Below, piece by piece: positions 43,531-52,140 of a stretch of 64,000 bases of DNA. The translations under genes were made by a program, and so were the position numbers. Origin of the DNA: Arcobacter sp. CECT 8983 (lineage in GTDB: Bacteria > Campylobacterota > Campylobacteria > Campylobacterales > Arcobacteraceae); contig NZ_PDKF01000014.1 in the NCBI RefSeq assembly GCF_004118855.1, positions 1 through 64,000 on the forward strand, read 5' to 3'. Within the stretch, counting starts at the first letter, position 1. Each line of letters begins with the position of its first letter. The notes under the pieces are model-generated. The model made no database searches. It was not told where the DNA came from and saw only the letters and a list, made by a program, of their open reading frames with translations.

Positions 43531-45585
43531 ATGAAAAAAAGTCTTATTTTATCAAGTGTGACAACAATTGTTTTAGCAGGAAATTGCTATGCAAATGCAG
43601 ATTTAGGTGAAGTTTTAGTTACAACTGCCACTAAAACTGAAAAAAATATAGATGGAGTTAGTGCTTCTGTTATTGTTGTAACAAAAGAAGATATTGAGAA
43701 AATATCTGCTTCAACATTAAAAGATGTATTTGAAAAAATTCCATCAATCAATGCTCAATATGCAAGGTTCCCCCACCCTAGTTCTAAATCAAAAGCTGCA
43801 ATCTCTATAAGAGGAGTTGGTGCAAATGGTACTCTTATGCTTTTAGATGGTAAAAGATTATCAGCTGAAACAGAAAACCCATATGAGATGAATAGAATCC
43901 CTGCTTCAATGATTGAAAGAATAGAGATAGTAAAAGGTTCAATGTCAACACTTTATGGTTCTGATGCTATTGGTGGAGTTATAAATATTATTACAAAAAA
44001 AATCACTGAAGCTCAAACTGCTGTTGATTTAAAGTATGGCTTAAATAAAAAAGGTGATGCAAAACAAAAAAACTTCAACTTTACAACTATTGGAAAGAAT
44101 GATTATTTTAACTATAAAGTTTTTGGTTCTGTTGTTGATGAAGAAGCTTTTACAAAGAAAAAAAATTATACTCAAACAGCAGTTAATCCTCAAACAGGTG
44201 CTGTTATAGGTGCAAATCCACAAAATGGTATATCTGGAAAAGAAGATATGACTTTTATTGATGATGCAACTGTTTTAAGCTTTGGAACAAGGTTTGAAAA
44301 AAACTTAACAGATAATCTTCTTGCAGGTATTGATTTTAATTACTTCAAAGAAGAAAGAGAAGGTATTTATTTAGGAAATGCTAAATTTGCAGGTGGTGGT
44401 CTTATAAAAAATACGCCTGTTTTATCAAAAGATAATAATAAAAGAATTGATGTTTCTACCGATTTTGAGTATCAAGTAAATAATGACTTAACTACTAATT
44501 TAAAATTTTATAGATCATATTATAAAAAAAGAAATGAAACTACTCCTGAAAATTTTGCAGGTCCAGTAAATAAAAAGTTTAGTGCAAATGTAACAATTGA
44601 TAATGTAGAATCAACAACAACTTACCTTCTAAATGATAGTAATATACTTACTTTTGGAGCTGAATACAGAAAAGAAACTAGAGACTCAAGTGCTATTAAT
44701 CCGAATCCTAGTTCAAGTGATTTTATTACAAAAGAAGTTACGTATAAATCAGTATTCTTACAAAATGAGATTGAAATCACAGACTCTTTAAATGCTACAC
44801 TAGGAGCAAGATATGACCATATTTCAAACGCAGATAGTAAAGTAACATTCCAAGCAGGTGCTGTTCAAAAGTTTAATGATAACACCTCTTTAAGAATTAA
44901 TTATTCTCAAGGTTTCAGAGCCCCTGATACAGCTGAACTTTTTGTTGTTGCTCCAGTTTTCAAAGATGGAAAAAGATTTGGTTCAGATGTAATTTTTGGA
45001 CCTAAAACTACTGCTTATGACTTAAAACCTGAAGAATCACAAAGTTTTGAAATAGCTTTATCAAATAACTTTAATAAACTTTCTTCTGAAATTGTTGCTT
45101 TTCATACAAATATCAAAGATAAGATTGAGTTAGTTTCATATGGTACCGGAGCAGGGAAATACTATACTTCAGAAAATTTAGACAAAGTTGAAATCAATGG
45201 ACTTGAATTAAGGCTTGATTATGATTTTACTAACTATTTAAATACAAACTTTAATTTAACATATTTAGATACTGAAGATAAGACCTTAAATAAGGAACTA
45301 ACATTCACTCCTGATATTTCTGCATCTTTAGGAATAGACTATAAAATAACAAATAGTTTAAACACAAATATATCTTTAAGATATATAGGTGAACAATATA
45401 CAAATAGTCAAAACAGTGAAAAAACTGAGGATTATACACTTGTAGATTTAGGACTTAATTACAAAATAAATAAAACTACAAGTTTTTATACAGGAGTAGA
45501 TAATATTTTTGATAAAGAAGTTGATGAAGAGTTAGGAGTAAATGCTGGTACGTATATGTATGTTGGGTTTAGGTTTAATTTTTAA
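43531..45585 (+). CDS. TonB-dependent receptor of the CirA/BtuB-like class
   Basis: A 684-residue outer-membrane receptor: signal peptide (1-22, CYANA), TonB box LGEVLVTTATKTEK, plug with RIEIVKGSMSTLYGSDAIGG followed by VINIITKK, barrel strands and C-terminal YVGFRFNF. The plug is close to the catecholate/colicin-receptor (CirA) and BtuB class rather than to the FyuA-like receptors downstream. Thirteen bases after the binding-protein gene and two before the next ORF, so it belongs to the nnrS operon and supplies its ABC transporter. Confidence 0.93.
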   Translation: MKKSLILSSVTTIVLAGNCYANADLGEVLVTTATKTEKNIDGVSASVIVVTKEDIEKISASTLKDVFEKIPSINAQYARFPHPSSKSKAAISIRGVGANGTLMLLDGKRLSAETENPYEMNRIPASMIERIEIVKGSMSTLYGSDAIGGVINIITKKITEAQTAVDLKYGLNKKGDAKQKNFNFTTIGKNDYFNYKVFGSVVDEEAFTKKKNYTQTAVNPQTGAVIGANPQNGISGKEDMTFIDDATVLSFGTRFEKNLTDNLLAGIDFNYFKEEREGIYLGNAKFAGGGLIKNTPVLSKDNNKRIDVSTDFEYQVNNDLTTNLKFYRSYYKKRNETTPENFAGPVNKKFSANVTIDNVESTTTYLLNDSNILTFGAEYRKETRDSSAINPNPSSSDFITKEVTYKSVFLQNEIEITDSLNATLGARYDHISNADSKVTFQAGAVQKFNDNTSLRINYSQGFRAPDTAELFVVAPVFKDGKRFGSDVIFGPKTTAYDLKPEESQSFEIALSNNFNKLSSEIVAFHTNIKDKIELVSYGTGAGKYYTSENLDKVEINGLELRLDYDFTNYLNTNFNLTYLDTEDKTLNKELTFTPDISASLGIDYKITNSLNTNISLRYIGEQYTNSQNSEKTEDYTLVDLGLNYKINKTTSFYTGVDNIFDKEVDEELGVNAGTYMYVGFRFNF

Positions 45586-45587
45586 TC

Positions 45588-45995
45588 ATGTACGAATTAA
45601 TTAAATTTATTCATATATCAACAATAATACTATTTGTTGGAACAGTTTATTTTAGAACCTTTGTTATTTTGAAAATAGTTTCATCTTTTCCTAAAGATGA
45701 AGCTATAAAAATACAACAAGCGATGGGAAATAAAGCTAGAAATATAATCAAAATCAATAATCTGATTTTAATTATATCAGGAATGTTATTATTGTTTTTA
45801 TATACAAATAATAGCTCTATAATATTACATTTAAAAGTTTTATTAGGATTAATACTAGTAGTAGGCTTTTATTTTGTTCCTATTCTTTTTAATAAATTTG
45901 AGGCAGACCAAAAGTTTAAAACTATTTTTCACTATATCTTTTTTTCACTATTAATGTTTGTAGTTCTCTTATCCCAATTTATCTATAGTTTTTAA
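45588..45995 (+). CDS. Small four-helix membrane protein, CopD/DUF2269-like
   Basis: A 135-residue integral membrane protein with four helices (about 5-25, 52-72, 78-98, 112-132). The opening LIKFIHISTIILFVGTVYFR and the His near the first helix recall CopD- and YphA-like small membrane proteins that bind heme or copper at histidines; sequence similarity is only general. Starts 2 bases after the receptor stop; last gene of the nnrS operon and followed at once by a terminator stem. Confidence 0.65.
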   Translation: MYELIKFIHISTIILFVGTVYFRTFVILKIVSSFPKDEAIKIQQAMGNKARNIIKINNLILIISGMLLLFLYTNNSSIILHLKVLLGLILVVGFYFVPILFNKFEADQKFKTIFHYIFFSLLMFVVLLSQFIYSF

Positions 45996-46029
45996 ATAAT
46001 GCTTTAAGAATCAATTTTTAAAGCATTAT
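45996..46029. terminator. 12-bp inverted repeat between convergent units
   Basis: ATAATGCTTTAA (45996-46007) and TTAAAGCATTAT (46018-46029) with a 10-base loop. It begins at the base after the stop of the small membrane gene and ends 6 bases before the stop of the convergent AraC gene. Probably bidirectional. Confidence 0.6.
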
Positions 46030-46035
46030 ATTAAC

Positions 46036-47007
46036 TTAATAATAATAGTTTCTTGTCTTCATAATCTCTTTAGGTCTTATGCCAAATCTTTTAAAAAAAG
46101 CATTAGAAAAATTTTGTGCATATGAATAACCTACTAATAAGGCTATTTCATTTATATTATATTCACTTTCTTTTAAAAGTATTTTTGCTTTTTGCATTCT
46201 TTCTTCTAATAAAAAAGAGTAAGGAGTGAGATTAAAGAATTTTTTAAATCCAAATTGTAATTTAAAATCATTCAATTTTACAATTTTTGAAAGTTCTTCT
46301 ATGCTAGGTGGTTTCTGCATATTTTCAAGTAAAATTTTTTTTGCTTTGTTTAAAGCTTTTATATCATATTGTGAGAATTTTATTCCACTTAAATCTTTGT
46401 CAGGTTGACTTTGTGAAAAAGTATTAAGACAATGGTAAATAACCTCTAAAGTTTTTGACTCAAGATATAATTGATTTAATTTTCCAACCATAGGACTTTT
46501 ATACATTTCATTTGCTAAAAATGACATTTTAATATCCATAAGAGAGTTATATAGCATTTTACTAAAGTTACTATTTTCAAGAGTGTTAAATATATACTCT
46601 TTAAAAGTATTATCAGGTAAAACTTTTTCTAAAAACTCTTTTTTTAAAATAAAAGACAACGCTTTATAAGAACTGTTTCGTGGTATTTCATGATAAATAC
46701 AATCTTGCGAAATTAAGTGCAGATTAATATATGACTTTTTTGAAGAAAATTTTTCTCCTGAAATATAACTTTTTAATTTCATTTCTCCTTCAAGACCTAA
46801 TGTAAAGGCAATACCATCAATTTTATGAATTGACTTTTGTTTGATTTCATTTTTTAATAAATAGTCACTTTTGTACAAAAATACTGTGTCGTTAAAATTA
46901 ATTTCATTTATATCAAACTTTCCATTGTAATTAAATTCTTTTTTGGTATTTAATATTTCATTTTCATCTGAGAAACCTTTAAAGTTTTTCCAAAAACCAT
47001 TATTCAT
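46036..47007 (-). CDS. AraC-family regulator, YbtA/PchR-like
   Basis: A 323-residue regulator with a ~200-residue N-terminal ligand domain and a C-terminal double HTH (PSIEELSKIVKLNDFKLQFG and INEIALLVGYSYAQNFSNAF, ending RPKEIMKTRNYYY). The NDFKLQFGFKKFFNLTPY pattern is typical of PchR/YbtA-type regulators that bind a ferric siderophore in the cytoplasm and activate its receptor gene. AAAGGAAA ribosome site. Divergent from a FyuA-like receptor gene at 47189. Two more regulators of this type follow at 52137 and 55362 in the same arrangement. Confidence 0.9.
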   Translation of the reverse strand: MNNGFWKNFKGFSDENEILNTKKEFNYNGKFDINEINFNDTVFLYKSDYLLKNEIKQKSIHKIDGIAFTLGLEGEMKLKSYISGEKFSSKKSYINLHLISQDCIYHEIPRNSSYKALSFILKKEFLEKVLPDNTFKEYIFNTLENSNFSKMLYNSLMDIKMSFLANEMYKSPMVGKLNQLYLESKTLEVIYHCLNTFSQSQPDKDLSGIKFSQYDIKALNKAKKILLENMQKPPSIEELSKIVKLNDFKLQFGFKKFFNLTPYSFLLEERMQKAKILLKESEYNINEIALLVGYSYAQNFSNAFFKRFGIRPKEIMKTRNYYY

Positions 47008-47118
47008 AAATTTCCTTTATTGATTTCAATAACTGTTATCATAATATAATTTTTAACATAAATTAATCTTTACTCTATTTTAGAATTAAAAAAAATATAT
47101 ATAAAATATTTTCAATAT

Positions 47119-47133
47119 TGATTTTTATTATTG
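47119..47133. promoter_or_regulatory. Fur-like sites between AraC and receptor genes
   Basis: TGATTTTTATTATTG matches the 7-1-7 Fur model at 10 of 14 positions, 55 bases before the receptor ATG. A second 10-of-14 candidate, CAATAACTGTTATCA, lies at 47027-47041 next to the AraC start. Weaker than other Fur boxes here. Confidence 0.4.
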
Positions 47134-47188
47134 TTATTAATAAAATTACACATTAAATTTGTTCATAAACATATAAAGGATATCAGAT

Positions 47189-49234
47189 ATGAAAAAGAAA
47201 TTACTGGTCAAAAGTATAATATTATCAACTATTACAAGTAGTTTTTTATTGGCACAAGACCAGCCACAAGAACTTGGAGACGTTACTGTTAGTGCGAATA
47301 AAATTGAAGAAAATATTCAAGAAGTTCCACAAAGTATTACAGTAATTAATAAAGAAGAGTTAGAAGAAAAAAGAATAACAGACATTGAGGGTGTGGTTGA
47401 TGAAATACCTAACATGAGTTTTGAAAGGGCTTTAAATGGAAGTTTATCTACTACCTTTAGAGGCTTATCAGGTTCAACTTTTACTCTTAGTAACCCCGTT
47501 GTTATTTATGTTGATGGTGTTCCATATTATGACAGATATGATTATAACCCTTCTTTTATAAATGTAGATCAAGTAGAAATTCTAAGAGGTCCACAAGGTA
47601 CACTTTATGGTAAAGACTCTACAGGGGGAGTTATAAATATTATTACAAAAGCACCTGAAAATGAGTGGCACGGAAGTATCAATGCTGAAGCTGGAAATTA
47701 TGGTTACACAAAGGGAGCCTTCAATACAAGTGGAGCACTCATAGATAATAAACTGTATGCGGGTATTAATGGTTCTTTAAAATCGGATGATGGTTGGCTT
47801 ACAAATAAATATTCAGGTATGAATAAAGATGCCAATAGAACAAAAGCAAAAAGAGTAAGTGCTTTTACAATTTATAAACCGACAGACAACTTATCAAGTA
47901 AACTTGTTATTTCTCATGATTATGACAAAGAGTATGGAAGAAGAGGTATAAATATTGATAATACACTTCCAATTAATGATTTAAAACGAGATGAGAATGT
48001 GAGTTTTGATGTTCCTTCATATATTACAAGAAAAACAAATTCACAAAGTCTAAAATTTGATTATGAATTAGAAAAAATGAAAATGGAATCTGTAACCATA
48101 CATAAAGATTTCGATATTGATATCGTTCATGACAGTGATTTTTTATCTGGAACCAGCAGTGATGGTTTAGCTTCACTTATTATTTCAGATGTCCAAACGT
48201 GGTCGCAAGAATTTAAATTAGCAAGTAAGAATCAAGATATAAAATGGGTAGCAGGACTATTTTTTGATGATGAAAAAAGAGAACAAGGTCCATATGGAAA
48301 TGCAAGTAGTAGAGGTACTGCAAATGTAGTCTCTACAATTGATACAAATACATATGCAGTATTCGGTCAAGTCATGATTCCTCTAAATGATTTTGAATTA
48401 ACTCTTGGAGGAAGATACCAAAGAATAACTAAAGATATTAAATCTGACTTTTACAACAGTTTTACAAATACTTCTAACAGTCTTCATCAATATGATGATG
48501 AAAAGTCATGGAGTACTTTCTTGCCTAAAATTGCTTTATCGTATAGTTTTAACAATGATTTAATGGCATATACTTCTGTTTCAAAAGGGTTTATTCCAGG
48601 TGGTTTCAATTTCTATTCCACAAGTGATAGCAGTGATTCTTCTTTTGAGCCTGAAAAATCTACAAATTATGAAATTGGAATAAAGTATCAACAAGATGAC
48701 TATACTATTAATGCAGCTATCTTTAGAATGGAAATAGAAGATTTACATGTATATAGTACTCTTCCTGGGGGTGTTTTTGTAACAGATAATGCACGAAAAG
48801 CTCACTCTCAAGGATTAGAAATTGATGGGAAATATTATTTAGGCAATAACTTTGAATTAACAGCAAGTGTAGGACTTATTAAAGCAAAATATGATGATTA
48901 TACAGATGCTAATGTTAATTATGATGGACAAAAGATTACTGGAACTCCTAAATTTACAACTTCAATAGGAATATCATATTTTGCTCAAGAAGGTCTTTAT
49001 GGAAGAGTTGGTCTTCAAGGAAGAGGAAAGACTGGTTTTAGAAGAAATGGCAAAGTTGAAGAAACTGACGGTGGTTTTACTGCAAATACAAAAATAGGAT
49101 ATAAAATCAATGATTGGGATGTTTATGGATATATTACAAATATTACAGATGAAGAATATGTTCTATCTTATGGTAGAGGTGTAGGATTTAATGAGCCAAG
49201 AAGATTTGGATTTGGCGTAAAATATACATTTTAA
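47189..49234 (+). CDS. FyuA-like TonB-dependent siderophore receptor
   Basis: A 681-residue receptor: signal peptide (to about residue 22, SFLLA), TonB box LGDVTVSANKIEE, plug motifs NPVVIYVDGVPYYDRYDY and VEILRGPQGTLYGKDSTGG, and a late-barrel pattern VSKGFIPGGFNFYSTS and EPEKSTNYEIGIKYQ that strongly recalls the yersiniabactin receptor FyuA. C-terminal FGVKYTF. Close paralogue of the receptors at 53209 and 56465. Divergent from its own AraC regulator; a DUF4198 gene follows 42 bases later. Confidence 0.93.
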   Translation: MKKKLLVKSIILSTITSSFLLAQDQPQELGDVTVSANKIEENIQEVPQSITVINKEELEEKRITDIEGVVDEIPNMSFERALNGSLSTTFRGLSGSTFTLSNPVVIYVDGVPYYDRYDYNPSFINVDQVEILRGPQGTLYGKDSTGGVINIITKAPENEWHGSINAEAGNYGYTKGAFNTSGALIDNKLYAGINGSLKSDDGWLTNKYSGMNKDANRTKAKRVSAFTIYKPTDNLSSKLVISHDYDKEYGRRGINIDNTLPINDLKRDENVSFDVPSYITRKTNSQSLKFDYELEKMKMESVTIHKDFDIDIVHDSDFLSGTSSDGLASLIISDVQTWSQEFKLASKNQDIKWVAGLFFDDEKREQGPYGNASSRGTANVVSTIDTNTYAVFGQVMIPLNDFELTLGGRYQRITKDIKSDFYNSFTNTSNSLHQYDDEKSWSTFLPKIALSYSFNNDLMAYTSVSKGFIPGGFNFYSTSDSSDSSFEPEKSTNYEIGIKYQQDDYTINAAIFRMEIEDLHVYSTLPGGVFVTDNARKAHSQGLEIDGKYYLGNNFELTASVGLIKAKYDDYTDANVNYDGQKITGTPKFTTSIGISYFAQEGLYGRVGLQGRGKTGFRRNGKVEETDGGFTANTKIGYKINDWDVYGYITNITDEEYVLSYGRGVGFNEPRRFGFGVKYTF

Positions 49235-49276
49235 ATAAAAACAAATCAATTATTATATATAAAATAAAGGACAAAA

Positions 49277-50164
49277 ATGAAAAAAATAAAAAAAGTTTTT
49301 TTAGCAACTGTTATTTTAAGTGTTAACACTTTATTAGCACATAGTTTGTGGGTTAACTCTTTTGAGTCATTCTCTCATAAACCAGGCCATGCAATAGTTA
49401 GTTTAGGATGGGGACATTCAATTCCTATTGATGATATACTTAATTCACCCAATGGAAAAGTTGTTATAGAAGATTTTTCTTTAATTAATCCAAAAGGAGA
49501 AAAAACACAATTAAAAATTCCTTCAAGTGAAACTGCAAAGGCAAGTAAAACAACTAAAGATTTTGATTTATATGATGCCGATATAGCTTTACAGAAAATT
49601 GCTCTTAAAAAAGAGAGTATAAAAGGAGTTTATATTCTTCAAGCAAATTCTAAACCTACTTTTTATACAAGTTATATAGATACAAAAGACAGACAAAGGT
49701 TAAAATTAAAACCAAAAAATGAGCTCAAAGATATTAAAAAAATATTGATGTCTATTAAGTATCAAGCCAATGCAAAATCTTACCTTACTTTAGACAAATG
49801 GACTGAACCAAAAGCTACAAACAAAGGACTTGAAATCATTCCTAAAAGTGACCTTTCTAATGTAAGAATAGGAGACCTTGTTGAGTTTGAAGTTTTATTT
49901 ATGGGGAAACCTTTAAATGCAACTGCTGCTAGTATGGATTATATAAAAGCTGCTAGCAATACTTTTGGTCAAAATGAAGGATTTGCTTTAATGTCATCTA
50001 TAGTAGAAGGAAAAGCTCAAATAAGAGTTCAAAGTGCAGGACAATGGATTGTATCTTGTACCCACAAAACAGCCATTACAAAAGATGGTCCATTAAAAGA
50101 GTTATATAATAAGGTGAATTATTCATTTAATGCCAGTAGCTTAACTTTTAATGTAAAAGAATAA
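49277..50164 (+). CDS. DUF4198-type periplasmic protein
   Basis: A 295-residue exported protein (signal peptide to about residue 21, LLA before HSLW) that matches the DUF4198 family: HSLWVNSFESFSHKPGHAI at the mature start, a middle domain with two beta-sandwich parts and a C-terminal ending FNASSLTFNVKE. Several mature-end histidines (HSLW, HKPGH, WGHS) could bind metal. Members accompany nickel/cobalt carriers and TonB receptors and are thought to handle metals in the periplasm. Same transcript as the FyuA-like receptor upstream; followed by a terminator-like palindrome. Confidence 0.8.
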   Translation: MKKIKKVFLATVILSVNTLLAHSLWVNSFESFSHKPGHAIVSLGWGHSIPIDDILNSPNGKVVIEDFSLINPKGEKTQLKIPSSETAKASKTTKDFDLYDADIALQKIALKKESIKGVYILQANSKPTFYTSYIDTKDRQRLKLKPKNELKDIKKILMSIKYQANAKSYLTLDKWTEPKATNKGLEIIPKSDLSNVRIGDLVEFEVLFMGKPLNATAASMDYIKAASNTFGQNEGFALMSSIVEGKAQIRVQSAGQWIVSCTHKTAITKDGPLKELYNKVNYSFNASSLTFNVKE

Positions 50165-50179
50165 GATACAATTTAAATT

Positions 50180-50199
50180 CTAAAGAGTTAACTCTTTAG
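50180..50199 (+). terminator. 20-bp perfect palindrome after the DUF4198 gene
   Basis: CTAAAGAGTT and its complement AACTCTTTAG lie back to back, 16 bases after the stop. Only the outer pairs can form a stem once a loop is allowed; the following bases are T/A rich without a long T run. Confidence 0.5.
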
Positions 50200-50278
50200 G
50201 GTTTAATAGTAATAAAAATATATCTATAACTATTTTTTCATCTTACAAAGAGGATATACCTTAAAAAGGCTATTTCTT

Positions 50279-50300
50279 TAACCAAAACTTAACCAAAACT
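50279..50300. repeat. Two tandem 11-bp repeats upstream of the HD-GYP gene
   Basis: TAACCAAAACT occurs at 50279-50289 and 50290-50300 without a change. The AACC core at an 11-bp period recalls the repeats at 12296 before the EAL gene. The layout suits an OmpR-class response regulator bound in tandem on one helix face, about 40 bases before the start codon. Confidence 0.55.
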
Positions 50301-50340
50301 TTAATAAAATCTATAAAAAAATTTTATAGGTGTTTACAAA

Positions 50341-52140
50341 GTGTTCGATAAAAAACTTAATATTTCTTTGCTTTACGTAGAAGATGATATCCATACAAGA
50401 GAAGAGTTATCTCATATTTTAAATTTTTATGTAGATAAACTTTATGTTGCTGAAAATGGAGATGAAGGTTTAAAACTCTATGAAGAGTATAACCCTGACT
50501 TAATTTTAACAGATATAAAAATGCCTGTTTTAGATGGTATATCAATGAGTAAAAAGATTAGAGAATTTAATCCTGATGCAAAAATTATTTTACTTACTGC
50601 TTTTAATGAAACAAACTACTTAGTAGAAGCAATAAAAATGAGTATTGACTCTTATGTAACTAAACCTGTAGATCTTGAAGATCTATTTTTAAACATGGAG
50701 AAAGTTTCTTCTCAAGTTGAACTTAAAAAAGATAAAGAAAATATTGGAAACCTTTTAGAAGAGTACAAAAAAACAGTTGATTTAAGTTCTATTGTTTCAA
50801 AAACAAACTCAAAAGGTATTATCACTTTTGTAAATGAACAATTTGAAACAATTTCTGGATACAAAAAAGAGGAGCTTATTGGCAAATCTCACAATATTGT
50901 AAGACATGAAGACACTCCTGCTGAAGTATTTAAAGAAATGTGGTACACAATAAAAATATTAAAAAAGCCATGGTACGGGAAAATTAAAAATAAAAAGAAA
51001 GATGGAAATGCTTACTATGTAAAAACTGTAATAAATCCCATCTTAGATACAAATGATAATATTATAGAATTTATTGCAGTACGTTCAGATATTACAGAAC
51101 TAGAAGAAACAAAATTAAAATTAGAAAAAGAGTATGAAAAAACCTCAATAAAATATAATGAAGCTTCATCATTATCAAAAATATATGAAGAAGCCTTTGA
51201 TAAAAGTAGTATTATTTTAAGAGTTACAAGTGATATGCAAATCAAATATATCAATAAAATGTTTTGTGAACTAACTGGCTATACAAAAGATGAACTTGAA
51301 GGAAAATCTTATTGGACAATTAAACACCCTAATACATCAAAAGAATTTATAGAAAAAGCTTTTAACCAAGCAAATGAAAATGGTATATGGAAAGGTCAAC
51401 TAGAAGGCTGTACAAAAGATAAAAAAGATATTCACTATATTTCAACTATTGTTGCAATTAAAGATTTAAATGGCAATCTTATTGAATATCTTTGTATAAG
51501 ACTTGATATAACAAAAGTAATAGAATTACATGAAGAACTTGAAGAGACTCAAAGAGAAATAATTTATACTATGGGTGAAATAGGAGAAACAAGATCTAAA
51601 GAGACTGGCTTCCATGTAAAACGTGTTGCAGAATACTCAAAACTACTTGCTCTTAAATTTGGATTATCAAAAGAAGAAGCAGAAATTTTAAGGCTTGCAA
51701 GTCCTATGCATGATATAGGAAAAGTTGGAATACCTGATTCTATTTTAAATAAGCCAGCTAAACTTACACCCCAAGAGTACGAAATAATGAAAGATCATGT
51801 TAATATTGGTTATGACCTTCTTAAAAACTCTTCAAGAGACACCCTTAAAGCTTCAGCTATTGTTGCTTATGAACATCATGAAAAATGGGATGGAAGTGGT
51901 TATCCTAGAGGATTAAAAGGTGAAGAAATTCATATTTTTGGAAGAATCACTGCAATTTGTGATGTTTTTGATGCCTTAGCTCATGAAAGACCTTATAAAA
52001 AAGCTTGGGAATTGGATAGAATCATCAAACTCCTTAAAGAAGAAAAAGCTAAACATTTTGATCCAGTATTAGTAGATCTGTTTTTAGAAAATCTAGACAA
52101 ATTTTTAGAAATCAAAAATACATATGAAGATAAAGTTTAA
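50341..52140 (+). CDS. Response regulator with two PAS domains and HD-GYP domain (c-di-GMP phosphodiesterase)
   Basis: A 599-residue cytoplasmic protein: REC (1-120; Asp58 in LTDIKMP), Aer-type PAS (about 135-255, KSHNIVRHEDTP), second PAS (about 285-400), then HD-GYP (about 400-590). HD-GYP motifs are intact: HDIGKVGIPD, EHHEKWDGSGYP with the GYP signature, and ICDVFDALAHERPYKKAW. It should degrade c-di-GMP to GMP. Start is GTG (50341) with AGGTG upstream. Tail-to-tail with the AraC gene, 4-base overlap. Confidence 0.93.
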   Translation: MFDKKLNISLLYVEDDIHTREELSHILNFYVDKLYVAENGDEGLKLYEEYNPDLILTDIKMPVLDGISMSKKIREFNPDAKIILLTAFNETNYLVEAIKMSIDSYVTKPVDLEDLFLNMEKVSSQVELKKDKENIGNLLEEYKKTVDLSSIVSKTNSKGIITFVNEQFETISGYKKEELIGKSHNIVRHEDTPAEVFKEMWYTIKILKKPWYGKIKNKKKDGNAYYVKTVINPILDTNDNIIEFIAVRSDITELEETKLKLEKEYEKTSIKYNEASSLSKIYEEAFDKSSIILRVTSDMQIKYINKMFCELTGYTKDELEGKSYWTIKHPNTSKEFIEKAFNQANENGIWKGQLEGCTKDKKDIHYISTIVAIKDLNGNLIEYLCIRLDITKVIELHEELEETQREIIYTMGEIGETRSKETGFHVKRVAEYSKLLALKFGLSKEEAEILRLASPMHDIGKVGIPDSILNKPAKLTPQEYEIMKDHVNIGYDLLKNSSRDTLKASAIVAYEHHEKWDGSGYPRGLKGEEIHIFGRITAICDVFDALAHERPYKKAWELDRIIKLLKEEKAKHFDPVLVDLFLENLDKFLEIKNTYEDKV

